10,393 bases of DNA, from NCBI GenBank assembly GCA_903825065.1, contig CAIJZG010000306.1:1-10393 (forward strand), given 5' to 3'. The stretch is from an uncultured Bacteroidota bacterium. Its GTDB lineage: Bacteria; Bacteroidota; Bacteroidia; Chitinophagales; Chitinophagaceae. Each line of letters opens with the position of its first letter. Position 1 is the first letter of the stretch. Shown here piece by piece: positions 1 to 6,161 of this stretch. Under the pieces are notes generated by a model. That model was not told the DNA's origin. It searched no databases and was given only the letters and a program-made list of their open reading frames with translations. A program made the translations under genes and the position numbers.

Positions 1-1124
1 TCATTAATGGAAATGATGGAGGTTGTAATATCTCATATGATGATGGCGCGCATTGGTTTAAAGCTAATACACCCGCTGTTGGTCAGTTCTATAATATTGC
101 TGTAGATAATGCTAAACCTTATAATGTATATGGAGGTTTACAGGATAATGGAACATGGTATGGTTCGAGTACTACAAAAGAGAATTATAATTGGTTTGCA
201 TCTGGTGAAAATCCATTTCATTTGATTAATGGAGGAGACGGAATGCAAGTGCAAATTGATTCACGTGATAATAAAACTATCTACAGTGGTTCTCAATATG
301 GATATTATTCCAGACAGAATTTAATTTCTAAAGAAGATAAATTTATCAGACCTTCTAATGATCTGGGAGAACCCCAGTTAAGATTTAATTGGCAATCACC
401 TATTTTATTAAGTAAACATAATCAAGACATACTTTATTTTGGGTCCAATAAGTTTCATAGATCATTTAATCAGGGAGATAGTTTGCCTGCAATAAGTGAG
501 GACCTAACAACTAATCCCGCTCAAGGAGATGTGCCATTTGGAACACTTTCTACTATTAGCGAAAGTCCATTAAAATTCGGGTTGATTTATGTAGGTACGG
601 ATGATGGGAATGTTCAAATTAGTAAAGATGGTGGCAATAATTGGAAATTGATTAGCACTAAACTACCCAAAGGATTATATGTGAGTAGGGTGATTGCTAG
701 CGCCTATTCTGAAAGCCGTGTGTATGTTAGTTTGAATGGATATAGAAACGATCATTTTCTTCCTTATTTGTATGTGAGCGATGATTATGGAACTAACTGG
801 AAACAAATTGGAAAAACACTTCCGAATGAACCTATTAATGTCATTAAAGAAGACCATTTACTTGATGGAATAATATATGTAGGAACTGATGGGGGCCTTT
901 ATGTTAGTATTGATGCTGGCGATAGTTTCATGGCCTGGAACCAAGGGCTACCTTATACGGTGCCTGTTCATGATATTGTAACACAAGCCCGCGAAAATGA
1001 AATTATACTAGGCACTCATGGTCGAAGTATCTATATTGCTAAATTGGATGAGGTGCAAAAACTGATAAAAGACCCAACTTTTAAAAATAAAAAGCAAGCT
1101 GAAATTGAAAAGGCTGAAAAATAG
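1..1124 (+). CDS. VPS10/sortilin-type Asp-box beta-propeller protein, C-terminal part
   Basis: The frame is open from base 3 to the TAG at 1122-1124 (373 codons) and runs off the left edge, so the N-terminus, presumably with a signal peptide, is missing. A TTG at 222 is not the start, because coding continues upstream of it. Asp-box motifs (S-x-D-x-G-x-x-W/F) lie at visible residues 11-19 (SYDDGAHWF), 207-214 (SKDGGNNW), 259-266 (SDDYGTNW) and 302-309 (SIDAGDSF), with a degenerate one near 154. YGGLQDNGTW and the closing GTHGRSIY (337-344) are also typical of the large Bacteroidota proteins usually called sortilin-like, BNR-repeat or 'glycosyl hydrolase'. Family members are generally around 1000 residues and exported. 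Their substrates are mostly unknown, and Asp boxes support the fold rather than catalysis, so I would not assign a glycosidase activity. A Lys/Glu-rich tail of about 25 residues follows the last blade. The gene ends directly before a strong terminator. Confidence 0.85.
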   Translation, partial: INGNDGGCNISYDDGAHWFKANTPAVGQFYNIAVDNAKPYNVYGGLQDNGTWYGSSTTKENYNWFASGENPFHLINGGDGMQVQIDSRDNKTIYSGSQYGYYSRQNLISKEDKFIRPSNDLGEPQLRFNWQSPILLSKHNQDILYFGSNKFHRSFNQGDSLPAISEDLTTNPAQGDVPFGTLSTISESPLKFGLIYVGTDDGNVQISKDGGNNWKLISTKLPKGLYVSRVIASAYSESRVYVSLNGYRNDHFLPYLYVSDDYGTNWKQIGKTLPNEPINVIKEDHLLDGIIYVGTDGGLYVSIDAGDSFMAWNQGLPYTVPVHDIVTQARENEIILGTHGRSIYIAKLDEVQKLIKDPTFKNKKQAEIEKAEK

Positions 1125-1161
1125 AAAATAGCCTCTGAAATTTTCAGAGGCTATTTTTTTT
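1125..1161. terminator. Bidirectional rho-independent terminator
   Basis: A near-perfect palindrome has a left arm at 1125-1140 and a right arm at 1142-1157, with a core stem of AATAGCCTCTGA paired to TCAGAGGCTATT. Eight T's follow at 1154-1161. It starts immediately after the stop of the propeller gene. On the minus strand the same hairpin is followed by a U-rich tail and serves the methyltransferase gene, whose TAG stop (1153-1151) lies within the right arm. The plus-strand T-run doubles as that gene's last two Lys codons. Confidence 0.92.
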
Positions 1162-1975
1162 GAAGGATCCAAAGATCTTGTCCACCAAATTTTTGTGGGT
1201 ATATATTTCCATCATAAAAATGAATGATCTTAAAATTAGCTTCGATTATTTTTTCGAAATATTCCGGTTTTTCATACACAGAATAATTTCTATTACCTGG
1301 CATAGCCATTCGATTTTCAATAAAAGCCTTTTCAAAAATACCAGTATCCTCTAGTTGATTTCTTTCGTTTTGTGCTAATTGCTTATAAAAAAAAGCACCC
1401 ATAGTAGTGACTAACAATATGCCTGTTGGTTTAATAATACGGTTCATTTCTTTAATCCATTCGTTCTGTAATTTTATTGGAATGTGTGTAAAAACAGATA
1501 TGCCATAAATAAGATCAAAATAATTTTCGGGATAGGTAGAAGGCGTTTGAAATGAAATATTAGAAAAGTGAACTCCTTTAATGTTTTGATGATTCCATGC
1601 AATCATCTCATTGTTAATATCTGCACCATACAAAAGAAGGTATGGATGGTGTTTATGCAAATGTTGAACAATTCTTCCAGTACCGCAACCCCAATCAAGT
1701 ATTGCAGGCATTTCTTCCGGCAAAAAATCTTCAGACCATTTCAATATTTCATTTGCAGCCAGATTACCATCGTCGAAATACTTTTGGTAATTCAACTGAA
1801 ATGTTTCAAAAAGCCATTTATCTGGAGGAATCGCTAGTAAAGGGTTATTCTTTCTGAATTGTGAATTTTGACGAAAGCGGCTGATTTTTTCAAACTTAAA
1901 ATACATCTGCTTAATCAAAACGGCCCCCAAGGTCTTTTCCAATATTTTTTTAAACCTTGTTTTTAAAGCAGTCAT
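1151..1975 (-). CDS. Class I SAM-dependent methyltransferase
   Basis: A 274-residue Rossmann-fold methyltransferase. SAM-binding motif I is LDWGCGTG at residues 93-100. The acidic residue after strand 2 is Asp119 in GADI, the post-motif region is FDLIYGISVFTHIP at 153-166, and motif III is RIIKPTGILLVTT at 179-191. The first 60 residues are basic and helical with no signal peptide, so the enzyme is probably cytoplasmic. The ending GGQDLWILQKK resembles methyltransferases often found beside glycosyltransferases in surface-glycan loci, but no such gene is visible here and the acceptor is unknown. The ATG lies 3 nt after the pdxJ stop with no recognisable Shine-Dalgarno sequence, so it is probably co-transcribed and translationally coupled with pdxJ. 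I see no biochemical reason for that pairing. The fold is secure, but the substrate is not assignable. Confidence 0.88.
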   Translation of the reverse strand: MTALKTRFKKILEKTLGAVLIKQMYFKFEKISRFRQNSQFRKNNPLLAIPPDKWLFETFQLNYQKYFDDGNLAANEILKWSEDFLPEEMPAILDWGCGTGRIVQHLHKHHPYLLLYGADINNEMIAWNHQNIKGVHFSNISFQTPSTYPENYFDLIYGISVFTHIPIKLQNEWIKEMNRIIKPTGILLVTTMGAFFYKQLAQNERNQLEDTGIFEKAFIENRMAMPGNRNYSVYEKPEYFEKIIEANFKIIHFYDGNIYPQKFGGQDLWILQKK

Positions 1976-1978
1976 GGT

Positions 1979-2701
1979 CTAGAATTGTAGCTGGCGCTGG
2001 TACATTTGAATAGCATTCTCATAACCTAAATAAATGGCATCGCAAACTAAGGCATGACCGATGCTTACTTCATCAAGCCAAGGTATATGATGTTTGAAAA
2101 ATTTAAGGTTCTGCAAATCAAGATCGTGACCTGCATTTACTCCCATGCCTAATTCATGCGCTTTCTTAGCAGCTTCTACATAATGTCCTATAGCATTTGC
2201 TCGCTCGCCATTGGCATAGGCAGTCGCATAACCTTCTGTATATAATTCTATGCGATCTGTGCCGGTTAATGCTGCTGATTCAACCATTGAAATAATGGGG
2301 TCTACAAAAATAGAAACACGGATACCCGCATTTTGAAAAATTTTAATAGTTTCTATCAGGTATTCTTTATGTGCAATGGTATCCCATCCATGATCACTGG
2401 TAAGCTGATCTAAAGCATCCGGAACAAGTGTAACCTGATGAGGTTTTGTCTCCAACACCAAATCAATAAATTGCAGTTCTTTTGGATTGCCTTCGATATT
2501 AAATTCAGTAGTAATTATTTTTCTAATCTCACGCACATCATCATAACGAATATGTCTTTCATCAGGCCGGGGATGAACAGTTACGCCATTTGCACCAAAA
2601 CGTTCTGCGTCAACAGCCGCTTTTACTACATCCGGATTATTGCCACCACGGCTATTGCGGATGGTAGCAAATTTGTTGATGTTTACACTCAATTTTGTCA
2701 T
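1979..2701 (-). CDS. pdxJ: Pyridoxine 5'-phosphate synthase PdxJ
   Basis: PdxJ condenses 3-amino-2-oxopropyl phosphate (1-amino-acetone 3-phosphate) with 1-deoxy-D-xylulose 5-phosphate to make pyridoxine 5'-phosphate. This is the ring-closing step of the DXP-dependent vitamin B6 pathway in the cytoplasm. The 240 residues match the family length (about 240) and it is a TIM barrel throughout. Recognisable signatures are VNINKFATIRNSRGG (6-20), VHPRPDERHI (42-51), ETKPHQVTLVP (84-94), VNAGHDL (188-194) and SIGHALV (213-219). His43, Glu70 and His192 fall where the catalytic His45, Glu and His residues of the E. coli enzyme are expected. The ATG at 2701 gives the conserved N-terminus MTKLSVNINK. 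It is the first gene of a two-gene unit with the methyltransferase. Its likely -7 box ends only 4 nt before the ATG (see findings). Confidence 0.97.
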   Translation of the reverse strand: MTKLSVNINKFATIRNSRGGNNPDVVKAAVDAERFGANGVTVHPRPDERHIRYDDVREIRKIITTEFNIEGNPKELQFIDLVLETKPHQVTLVPDALDQLTSDHGWDTIAHKEYLIETIKIFQNAGIRVSIFVDPIISMVESAALTGTDRIELYTEGYATAYANGERANAIGHYVEAAKKAHELGMGVNAGHDLDLQNLKFFKHHIPWLDEVSIGHALVCDAIYLGYENAIQMYQRQLQF

Positions 2702-2705
2702 GTTG

Positions 2706-2713
2706 CAAAGATA
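2706..2713 (-). promoter_or_regulatory. Probable -7 promoter box of pdxJ
   Basis: On the minus strand this reads TATCTTTG, an exact match to the Bacteroidota sigma-A -7 consensus TAnnTTTG. Four bases (CAAC) separate it from the pdxJ ATG, so transcription would begin at or very near the start codon. I found no convincing TTTG or TTG -33 element at the usual distance upstream, which limits confidence. Confidence 0.55.
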
Positions 2714-2741
2714 AGCAGATTCTACAAGTGTTATTAATAGC

Positions 2742-2749
2742 TAACTTTG
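2742..2749 (+). promoter_or_regulatory. Probable -7 promoter box of the UbiD-family gene
   Basis: TAACTTTG matches the Bacteroidota -7 consensus TAnnTTTG exactly and lies 42 nt before the ATG at 2792, which leaves a conventional 5' leader of roughly 35-38 nt. It faces away from the pdxJ box, with 28 bp between them, so the two divergent promoters would overlap in their upstream regions. No clear -33 element is visible. Confidence 0.5.
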
Positions 2750-2791
2750 TCATCTATTTTAACTTTTTGAATCAAGAACTGTTGTATTGAT

Positions 2792-4633
2792 ATGAGTTAC
2801 GAATCATTGGAATCCTGTTTAATTGATTTAGAAGCCCATGGCCACTTAATAAGGATCAAGGAAGAAATTGATCCTCATCTTGAAATGGCTGCTATTCATT
2901 TGCGTGTTTATGAAGTCAAGGGTCCTGCATTATTATTTGAAAAAGTAAAAGGATCTAAATTTAGAGCTGCTTCCAATATTTTCGGAACTATAGATAGAAG
3001 CAAATTTATTTTTAGGGATACCCTGGCTTTAGTTCAAAAAATGATAGATGTGAAAGGCGATCCTATGAAAGCCATCAGACATCCACTTGATAATTTTGCA
3101 ACCGGACTTGCTGCAATCAAAGCATTACCATTAAAAAATCCCTCGAAGCAGCCCATTTTTTATGAAGAAATAAAAATTACTGATTTACCCTTAATTCAAC
3201 ACTGGCCAATGGACGGTGGTGCATTTATCACTTTACCACAAGTTTATTCCGAAGATATTGACGCGCCGGGAATTATGAAATCGAATCTTGGTATGTACCG
3301 TATTCAATTAACGGGAAATGATTATATCCCCGATAAAGAAATAGGGTTGCATTATCAGTTGCATCGCGGGATAGGAGTTCATCAGACAAAGGCTAATAAA
3401 TTGGGCAAATCTTTAAAAGTAAGTTGCTTTGTGGGTGGCCCCCCTGCACACACTGTGGCAGCTGTGATGCCATTGCCAGAAGGAATTAGCGAAATGACTT
3501 TTGCTGGTGCCTTAGGGGGCAGAAGATTTAGATATACCTATGCTGATGGTTTTGCAATAAGTACCGATGCAGATTTTGTAATTACTGGTGAAGTATTTCC
3601 TGAAGATAATAAATCGGAAGGTCCTTTTGGAGATCACTTAGGCTATTATAGTTTAACACATCCATTTCCTGTTTTGAGAGTTCATAAAGTATATGCAAAG
3701 AAAAATGCAATATGGCCATTTACAGTTGTTGGAAGGCCCCCTCAAGAAGATACAAGTTTCGGTGAATTAATACATGAAATAGCAGGAGCTGCAATTCCCT
3801 TAGAAGTGCCGGGATTAAAAGAAGTACATGCGGTTGATGCTGCTGGAGTGCATCCATTATTATTGGCTATTGGAAGTGAAAGATATACTCCTTATTTACC
3901 TACAAAACAACCTGCAGAATTATTAACAATTGCTAATCATATTTTAGGCACTGGGCAATTAAGTTTGGCTAAGTTTTTATTCATTACAGCTGATGATACC
4001 AATCAATTATCAACTCATGATATTACTGCCTTTATGCAATTTATTTTAGAGCGTATAGATTTTAAAAGGGATGTTCATTTTTATACCAATACTACAATTG
4101 ATACACTTGATTATTCTGGTACTGGCATCAATACAGGTAGCAAAGTTGTTTTTGCAGCTTATGGGGAGCCTATTAGACAATTAGATAAAGAAGTACCTGC
4201 TATTTTTAAGGAACTCAATGATTTTAAACAACCTTCTTTAGCAATGCCCGGGGTTTTAGTTTTAAAAGCGAATCAATTTGTCAACGAAGATCAAACGGCA
4301 AGAGAAATTGCATCTTTAAATGCCCAATTAAAAGATCAACTAGATGCTATAAAAGGAATTGGCTTAATTGTATTATCTGATGATTCAGTTTTTACTTCAG
4401 CAAATTTGAACAATTATTTATGGGTAACCTTTACTCGTTGTAATCCATCTCATGATATATACGGGATTGAATCCTTTACACAGAATAAACATTGGGGATG
4501 CAATGGTCCGTTAATTATTGATGCAAGAATTAAACAACATCATGCACCACCTGTTCAGAAGGATCCAGTAATAGAGAAAAAAATAGACCGCCTCTTTGAA
4601 AAAGGGGGAAGTTTGTATGGTATTCTTGGTTAA
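2792..4633 (+). CDS. UbiD-family prenylated-FMN decarboxylase
   Basis: A 613-residue protein of the UbiD family, reversible decarboxylases of aromatic or alpha,beta-unsaturated acids that use prenylated FMN made by UbiX. The catalytic signature is visible: Arg170 (NLGMYR), Glu276 and Asp281 in SEGPFGDHLGYYS (275-287), the Arg/Glu/Asp set seen in E. coli UbiD. VVGRPPQED (312-320) and the DD of TADD (399-402) are further landmarks. It is about 115 residues longer than E. coli UbiD (497). Residues 521-583 appear to repeat the C-terminal module at 393-460 (see findings). Bacteroidota generally make menaquinone rather than ubiquinone, so ubiD is not a safe name. A futalosine-route menaquinone decarboxylase or an aromatic-acid decarboxylase are alternatives. 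No ubiX lies nearby. The stop is 4 bp from the convergent neighbour, with no terminator between them. Confidence 0.92.
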   Translation: MSYESLESCLIDLEAHGHLIRIKEEIDPHLEMAAIHLRVYEVKGPALLFEKVKGSKFRAASNIFGTIDRSKFIFRDTLALVQKMIDVKGDPMKAIRHPLDNFATGLAAIKALPLKNPSKQPIFYEEIKITDLPLIQHWPMDGGAFITLPQVYSEDIDAPGIMKSNLGMYRIQLTGNDYIPDKEIGLHYQLHRGIGVHQTKANKLGKSLKVSCFVGGPPAHTVAAVMPLPEGISEMTFAGALGGRRFRYTYADGFAISTDADFVITGEVFPEDNKSEGPFGDHLGYYSLTHPFPVLRVHKVYAKKNAIWPFTVVGRPPQEDTSFGELIHEIAGAAIPLEVPGLKEVHAVDAAGVHPLLLAIGSERYTPYLPTKQPAELLTIANHILGTGQLSLAKFLFITADDTNQLSTHDITAFMQFILERIDFKRDVHFYTNTTIDTLDYSGTGINTGSKVVFAAYGEPIRQLDKEVPAIFKELNDFKQPSLAMPGVLVLKANQFVNEDQTAREIASLNAQLKDQLDAIKGIGLIVLSDDSVFTSANLNNYLWVTFTRCNPSHDIYGIESFTQNKHWGCNGPLIIDARIKQHHAPPVQKDPVIEKKIDRLFEKGGSLYGILG

Positions 4634-4637
4634 TTTA

Positions 4638-5447
4638 TTATTGGAATGTAGCAGTAGTTCCCACTTCAATCCAGGTATGATCGGCTAATAATTGAACAGA
4701 AGAAAGGAATTGTTTATAAGGTCCCGCACCTCCCCATTCTTGAGGTGCTACTAATGATAAAATATGCGTATTATCTCGTTTCTCATATAAATGATAGACT
4801 TGGCCAATTTGGGGTTTGAAACTTAATTTTGCTTCATAAATCATTAAACTCAATTCTTTTCTTTTCCTTATTTCCTGAGCCTGTTTGGCAAGTAATTCAA
4901 TTTGTTGTCTTATCTGATTCAACTGCATATTAGTTTGATCTTCCATCGCACTTAATGCTTTGTGTTTGATGACTCCCTCCTTTGTTGGTCTGATTGCTAC
5001 ACTTCCAACTGAAGAAGCATAGGGGAGAACACTCATTTGCTTATGATAGATTTCAATATTGCTAAATGGTTCAGATGCAGTATTGAATCCTTCTTGCGTA
5101 ATTCTTAGATAGCCATTAGATAATATTTCATGTGTAACAGTAAGAATTTCATTTCTTCCTTTTAAAAAAACACATCGAATAGTGGACGCATTAATGATAC
5201 TGGCTTTGATACTATCCGCAATTTCCTGATTATCAAAAGTATGAAATTCATCATCTGGCACGACTGAATACTGACTATAAAATGCTTCATTTTCAATACT
5301 AACCCAATTAATACTAATCAACAATTTGTGACCGTTATTGATAGATTCGATTTTATAATTTCCTGATTTAGGAATTAATCCAAATTGAAATTGACACTTC
5401 TCTGGAAATAATTGCCAGCTAGCCAAAAAATTATATGCTTGTACCAT
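4638..5447 (-). CDS. Calycin-like barrel fused to DUF2452 (C1orf50 family)
   Basis: A 269-residue two-part protein of unknown function without a signal peptide or membrane segment. The C-terminal half (about 140-260) is DUF2452, the family that includes human C1orf50. Marks are PYASSVGSVAIRP (142-154), KHKALSAMEDQTN (161-173), a charged probable coiled-coil helix (about 174-200), GQVYHLYEK (215-223), SLVAPQEWGG (231-240) and LADHTW (254-259). The N-terminal half (1-137) reads as a small beta-barrel of the lipocalin-like type: a FLASWQLFPEK opening, alternating strands, an LSNGYLRIT turn and an IYHKQ end. That assignment rests on remembered sequence patterns and needs a profile search. The gene has its own transcript start region (5448-5520), because a terminator separates it from the upstream DUF2911 gene. 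It ends 4 bp from the convergent UbiD-family gene, so the two transcripts probably overlap at their 3' ends. Confidence 0.8.
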   Translation of the reverse strand: MVQAYNFLASWQLFPEKCQFQFGLIPKSGNYKIESINNGHKLLISINWVSIENEAFYSQYSVVPDDEFHTFDNQEIADSIKASIINASTIRCVFLKGRNEILTVTHEILSNGYLRITQEGFNTASEPFSNIEIYHKQMSVLPYASSVGSVAIRPTKEGVIKHKALSAMEDQTNMQLNQIRQQIELLAKQAQEIRKRKELSLMIYEAKLSFKPQIGQVYHLYEKRDNTHILSLVAPQEWGGAGPYKQFLSSVQLLADHTWIEVGTTATFQ

Positions 5448-5520
5448 AGTATTGATTGCAGAAGGAAAATAGCTGCTAATAATAGTATAACAATAAGCGA
5501 AGTTAAAGGTTGTGGATTGG

Positions 5521-5552
5521 AAAAGAAAAAGCCAACCCTTAGGATTGGCTTT
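5521..5552 (-). terminator. Rho-independent terminator of the DUF2911 gene
   Basis: The hairpin arms are 5528-5538 (AAAGCCAACCC) and 5542-5552 (GGATTGGCTTT), with one mismatch and a 3-nt loop. Read on the minus strand, the stem is followed by a T-rich run (5530-5521) broken by one C. It lies about 20 nt past the stop of the DUF2911 gene and ahead of the DUF2452 gene, separating their transcription. Confidence 0.82.
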
Positions 5553-5571
5553 ACTATTTATTGGGATTAAT

Positions 5572-6093
5572 CTATTTTGTTTGAAAGTTAACTTGATTAT
5601 CGCCCCAGAGTAATGAAATTTTACCGGTATTGCCTATAAGAAAAGTCATTCTTTCTGAGAAGCTTGCAGCTTTACTTCCTTTTACTTTTACTCGTAAAAT
5701 ATCATCTGATTCCTTGTATCCAAATGCACCCCATTGTTTCCATGTTTTGTTAAAAATAATAGTCCATTCCCCGTTTTGAACTATCGTAAAAAGACCGTAC
5801 TTGCCAGCAGGTAAGTTTTTACCTTCTACGGTTATGTCTTTACTATTCTCGAATACGGTTGCATCATTTGCACCCGTACGCCAAACTTTTCCTTCCATAG
5901 GTTCTACATTCTTTCCAATTGTTCGACCTTTAACTGCGGGCTGACTATAATCAATTGTAATAACAACACCAGAAGCTAAAGTTGCAGAAACTTTTGCAGG
6001 AGGGCTTGGCATTTTAGATTTGTCATCTTGAGCTAAAGTGTATTGACTATTTAGTATTCCTAACAAAAATGTTAAAGCGAGTATTTTTTTCAT
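5572..6093 (-). CDS. DUF2911 domain protein, exported
   Basis: A 173-residue protein with a clear signal peptide: a basic MKK start, a hydrophobic core LALTFLLGI, and likely cleavage after TLA at residue 21, so it is probably periplasmic. The mature part is one DUF2911 domain (about 30-172), a small beta-rich family common in Bacteroidota with no known biochemical role. Family landmarks are IDYSQPAVKGRTIG (47-60), GKVWRTGANDAT (68-79), LPAGKYGLFTI (94-104), FNKTWKQWGAF (114-124) and LLWGD (161-165). The ATG at 6093 gives the complete signal peptide. The gene lies 67 bp downstream of the outer-membrane protein gene on the same strand with no hairpin between, so read-through is possible. A strong terminator follows it. 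Confidence 0.93.
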   Translation of the reverse strand: MKKILALTFLLGILNSQYTLAQDDKSKMPSPPAKVSATLASGVVITIDYSQPAVKGRTIGKNVEPMEGKVWRTGANDATVFENSKDITVEGKNLPAGKYGLFTIVQNGEWTIIFNKTWKQWGAFGYKESDDILRVKVKGSKAASFSERMTFLIGNTGKISLLWGDNQVNFQTK

Positions 6094-6161
6094 ATTTGTG
6101 ATTTTTTAAAAGCAATTTAGTGGGATTCTTAATTAATGTAGAATATATTATTTAAGAGGGT

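Noticed and set aside
222..224. TTG as start codon of a 300-residue protein
   Set aside because: The same frame is open to the left edge and encodes family-typical sequence (an Asp box and YGGLQDNGTW), so the gene is cut by the window rather than starting here.
675..857. 60-codon minus-strand open frame in the propeller gene
   Set aside because: It is a shadow of conserved propeller-repeat codons with no independent support.
1160..1857. Short plus-strand open frames within the methyltransferase gene (1160-1354, 1568-1837, 1642-1857)
   Set aside because: They lie antisense to a well-supported gene, resemble no family, and look like frame shadows in AT-rich DNA.
2438..2737. 99-codon plus-strand open frame over pdxJ and its promoter region
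   Set aside because: It is antisense to conserved pdxJ codons and its composition does not resemble a protein family.
4591..4607. Hairpin CCTCTTT-GAA-AAAGGGG near the end of the UbiD-family gene
   Set aside because: It lies inside the coding sequence and no T-run follows it, so it is unlikely to be a terminator.
2792..4633. Naming the decarboxylase ubiD for ubiquinone synthesis
   Set aside because: Bacteroidota generally use menaquinone and no other ubiquinone gene is present, so only the family can be stated.
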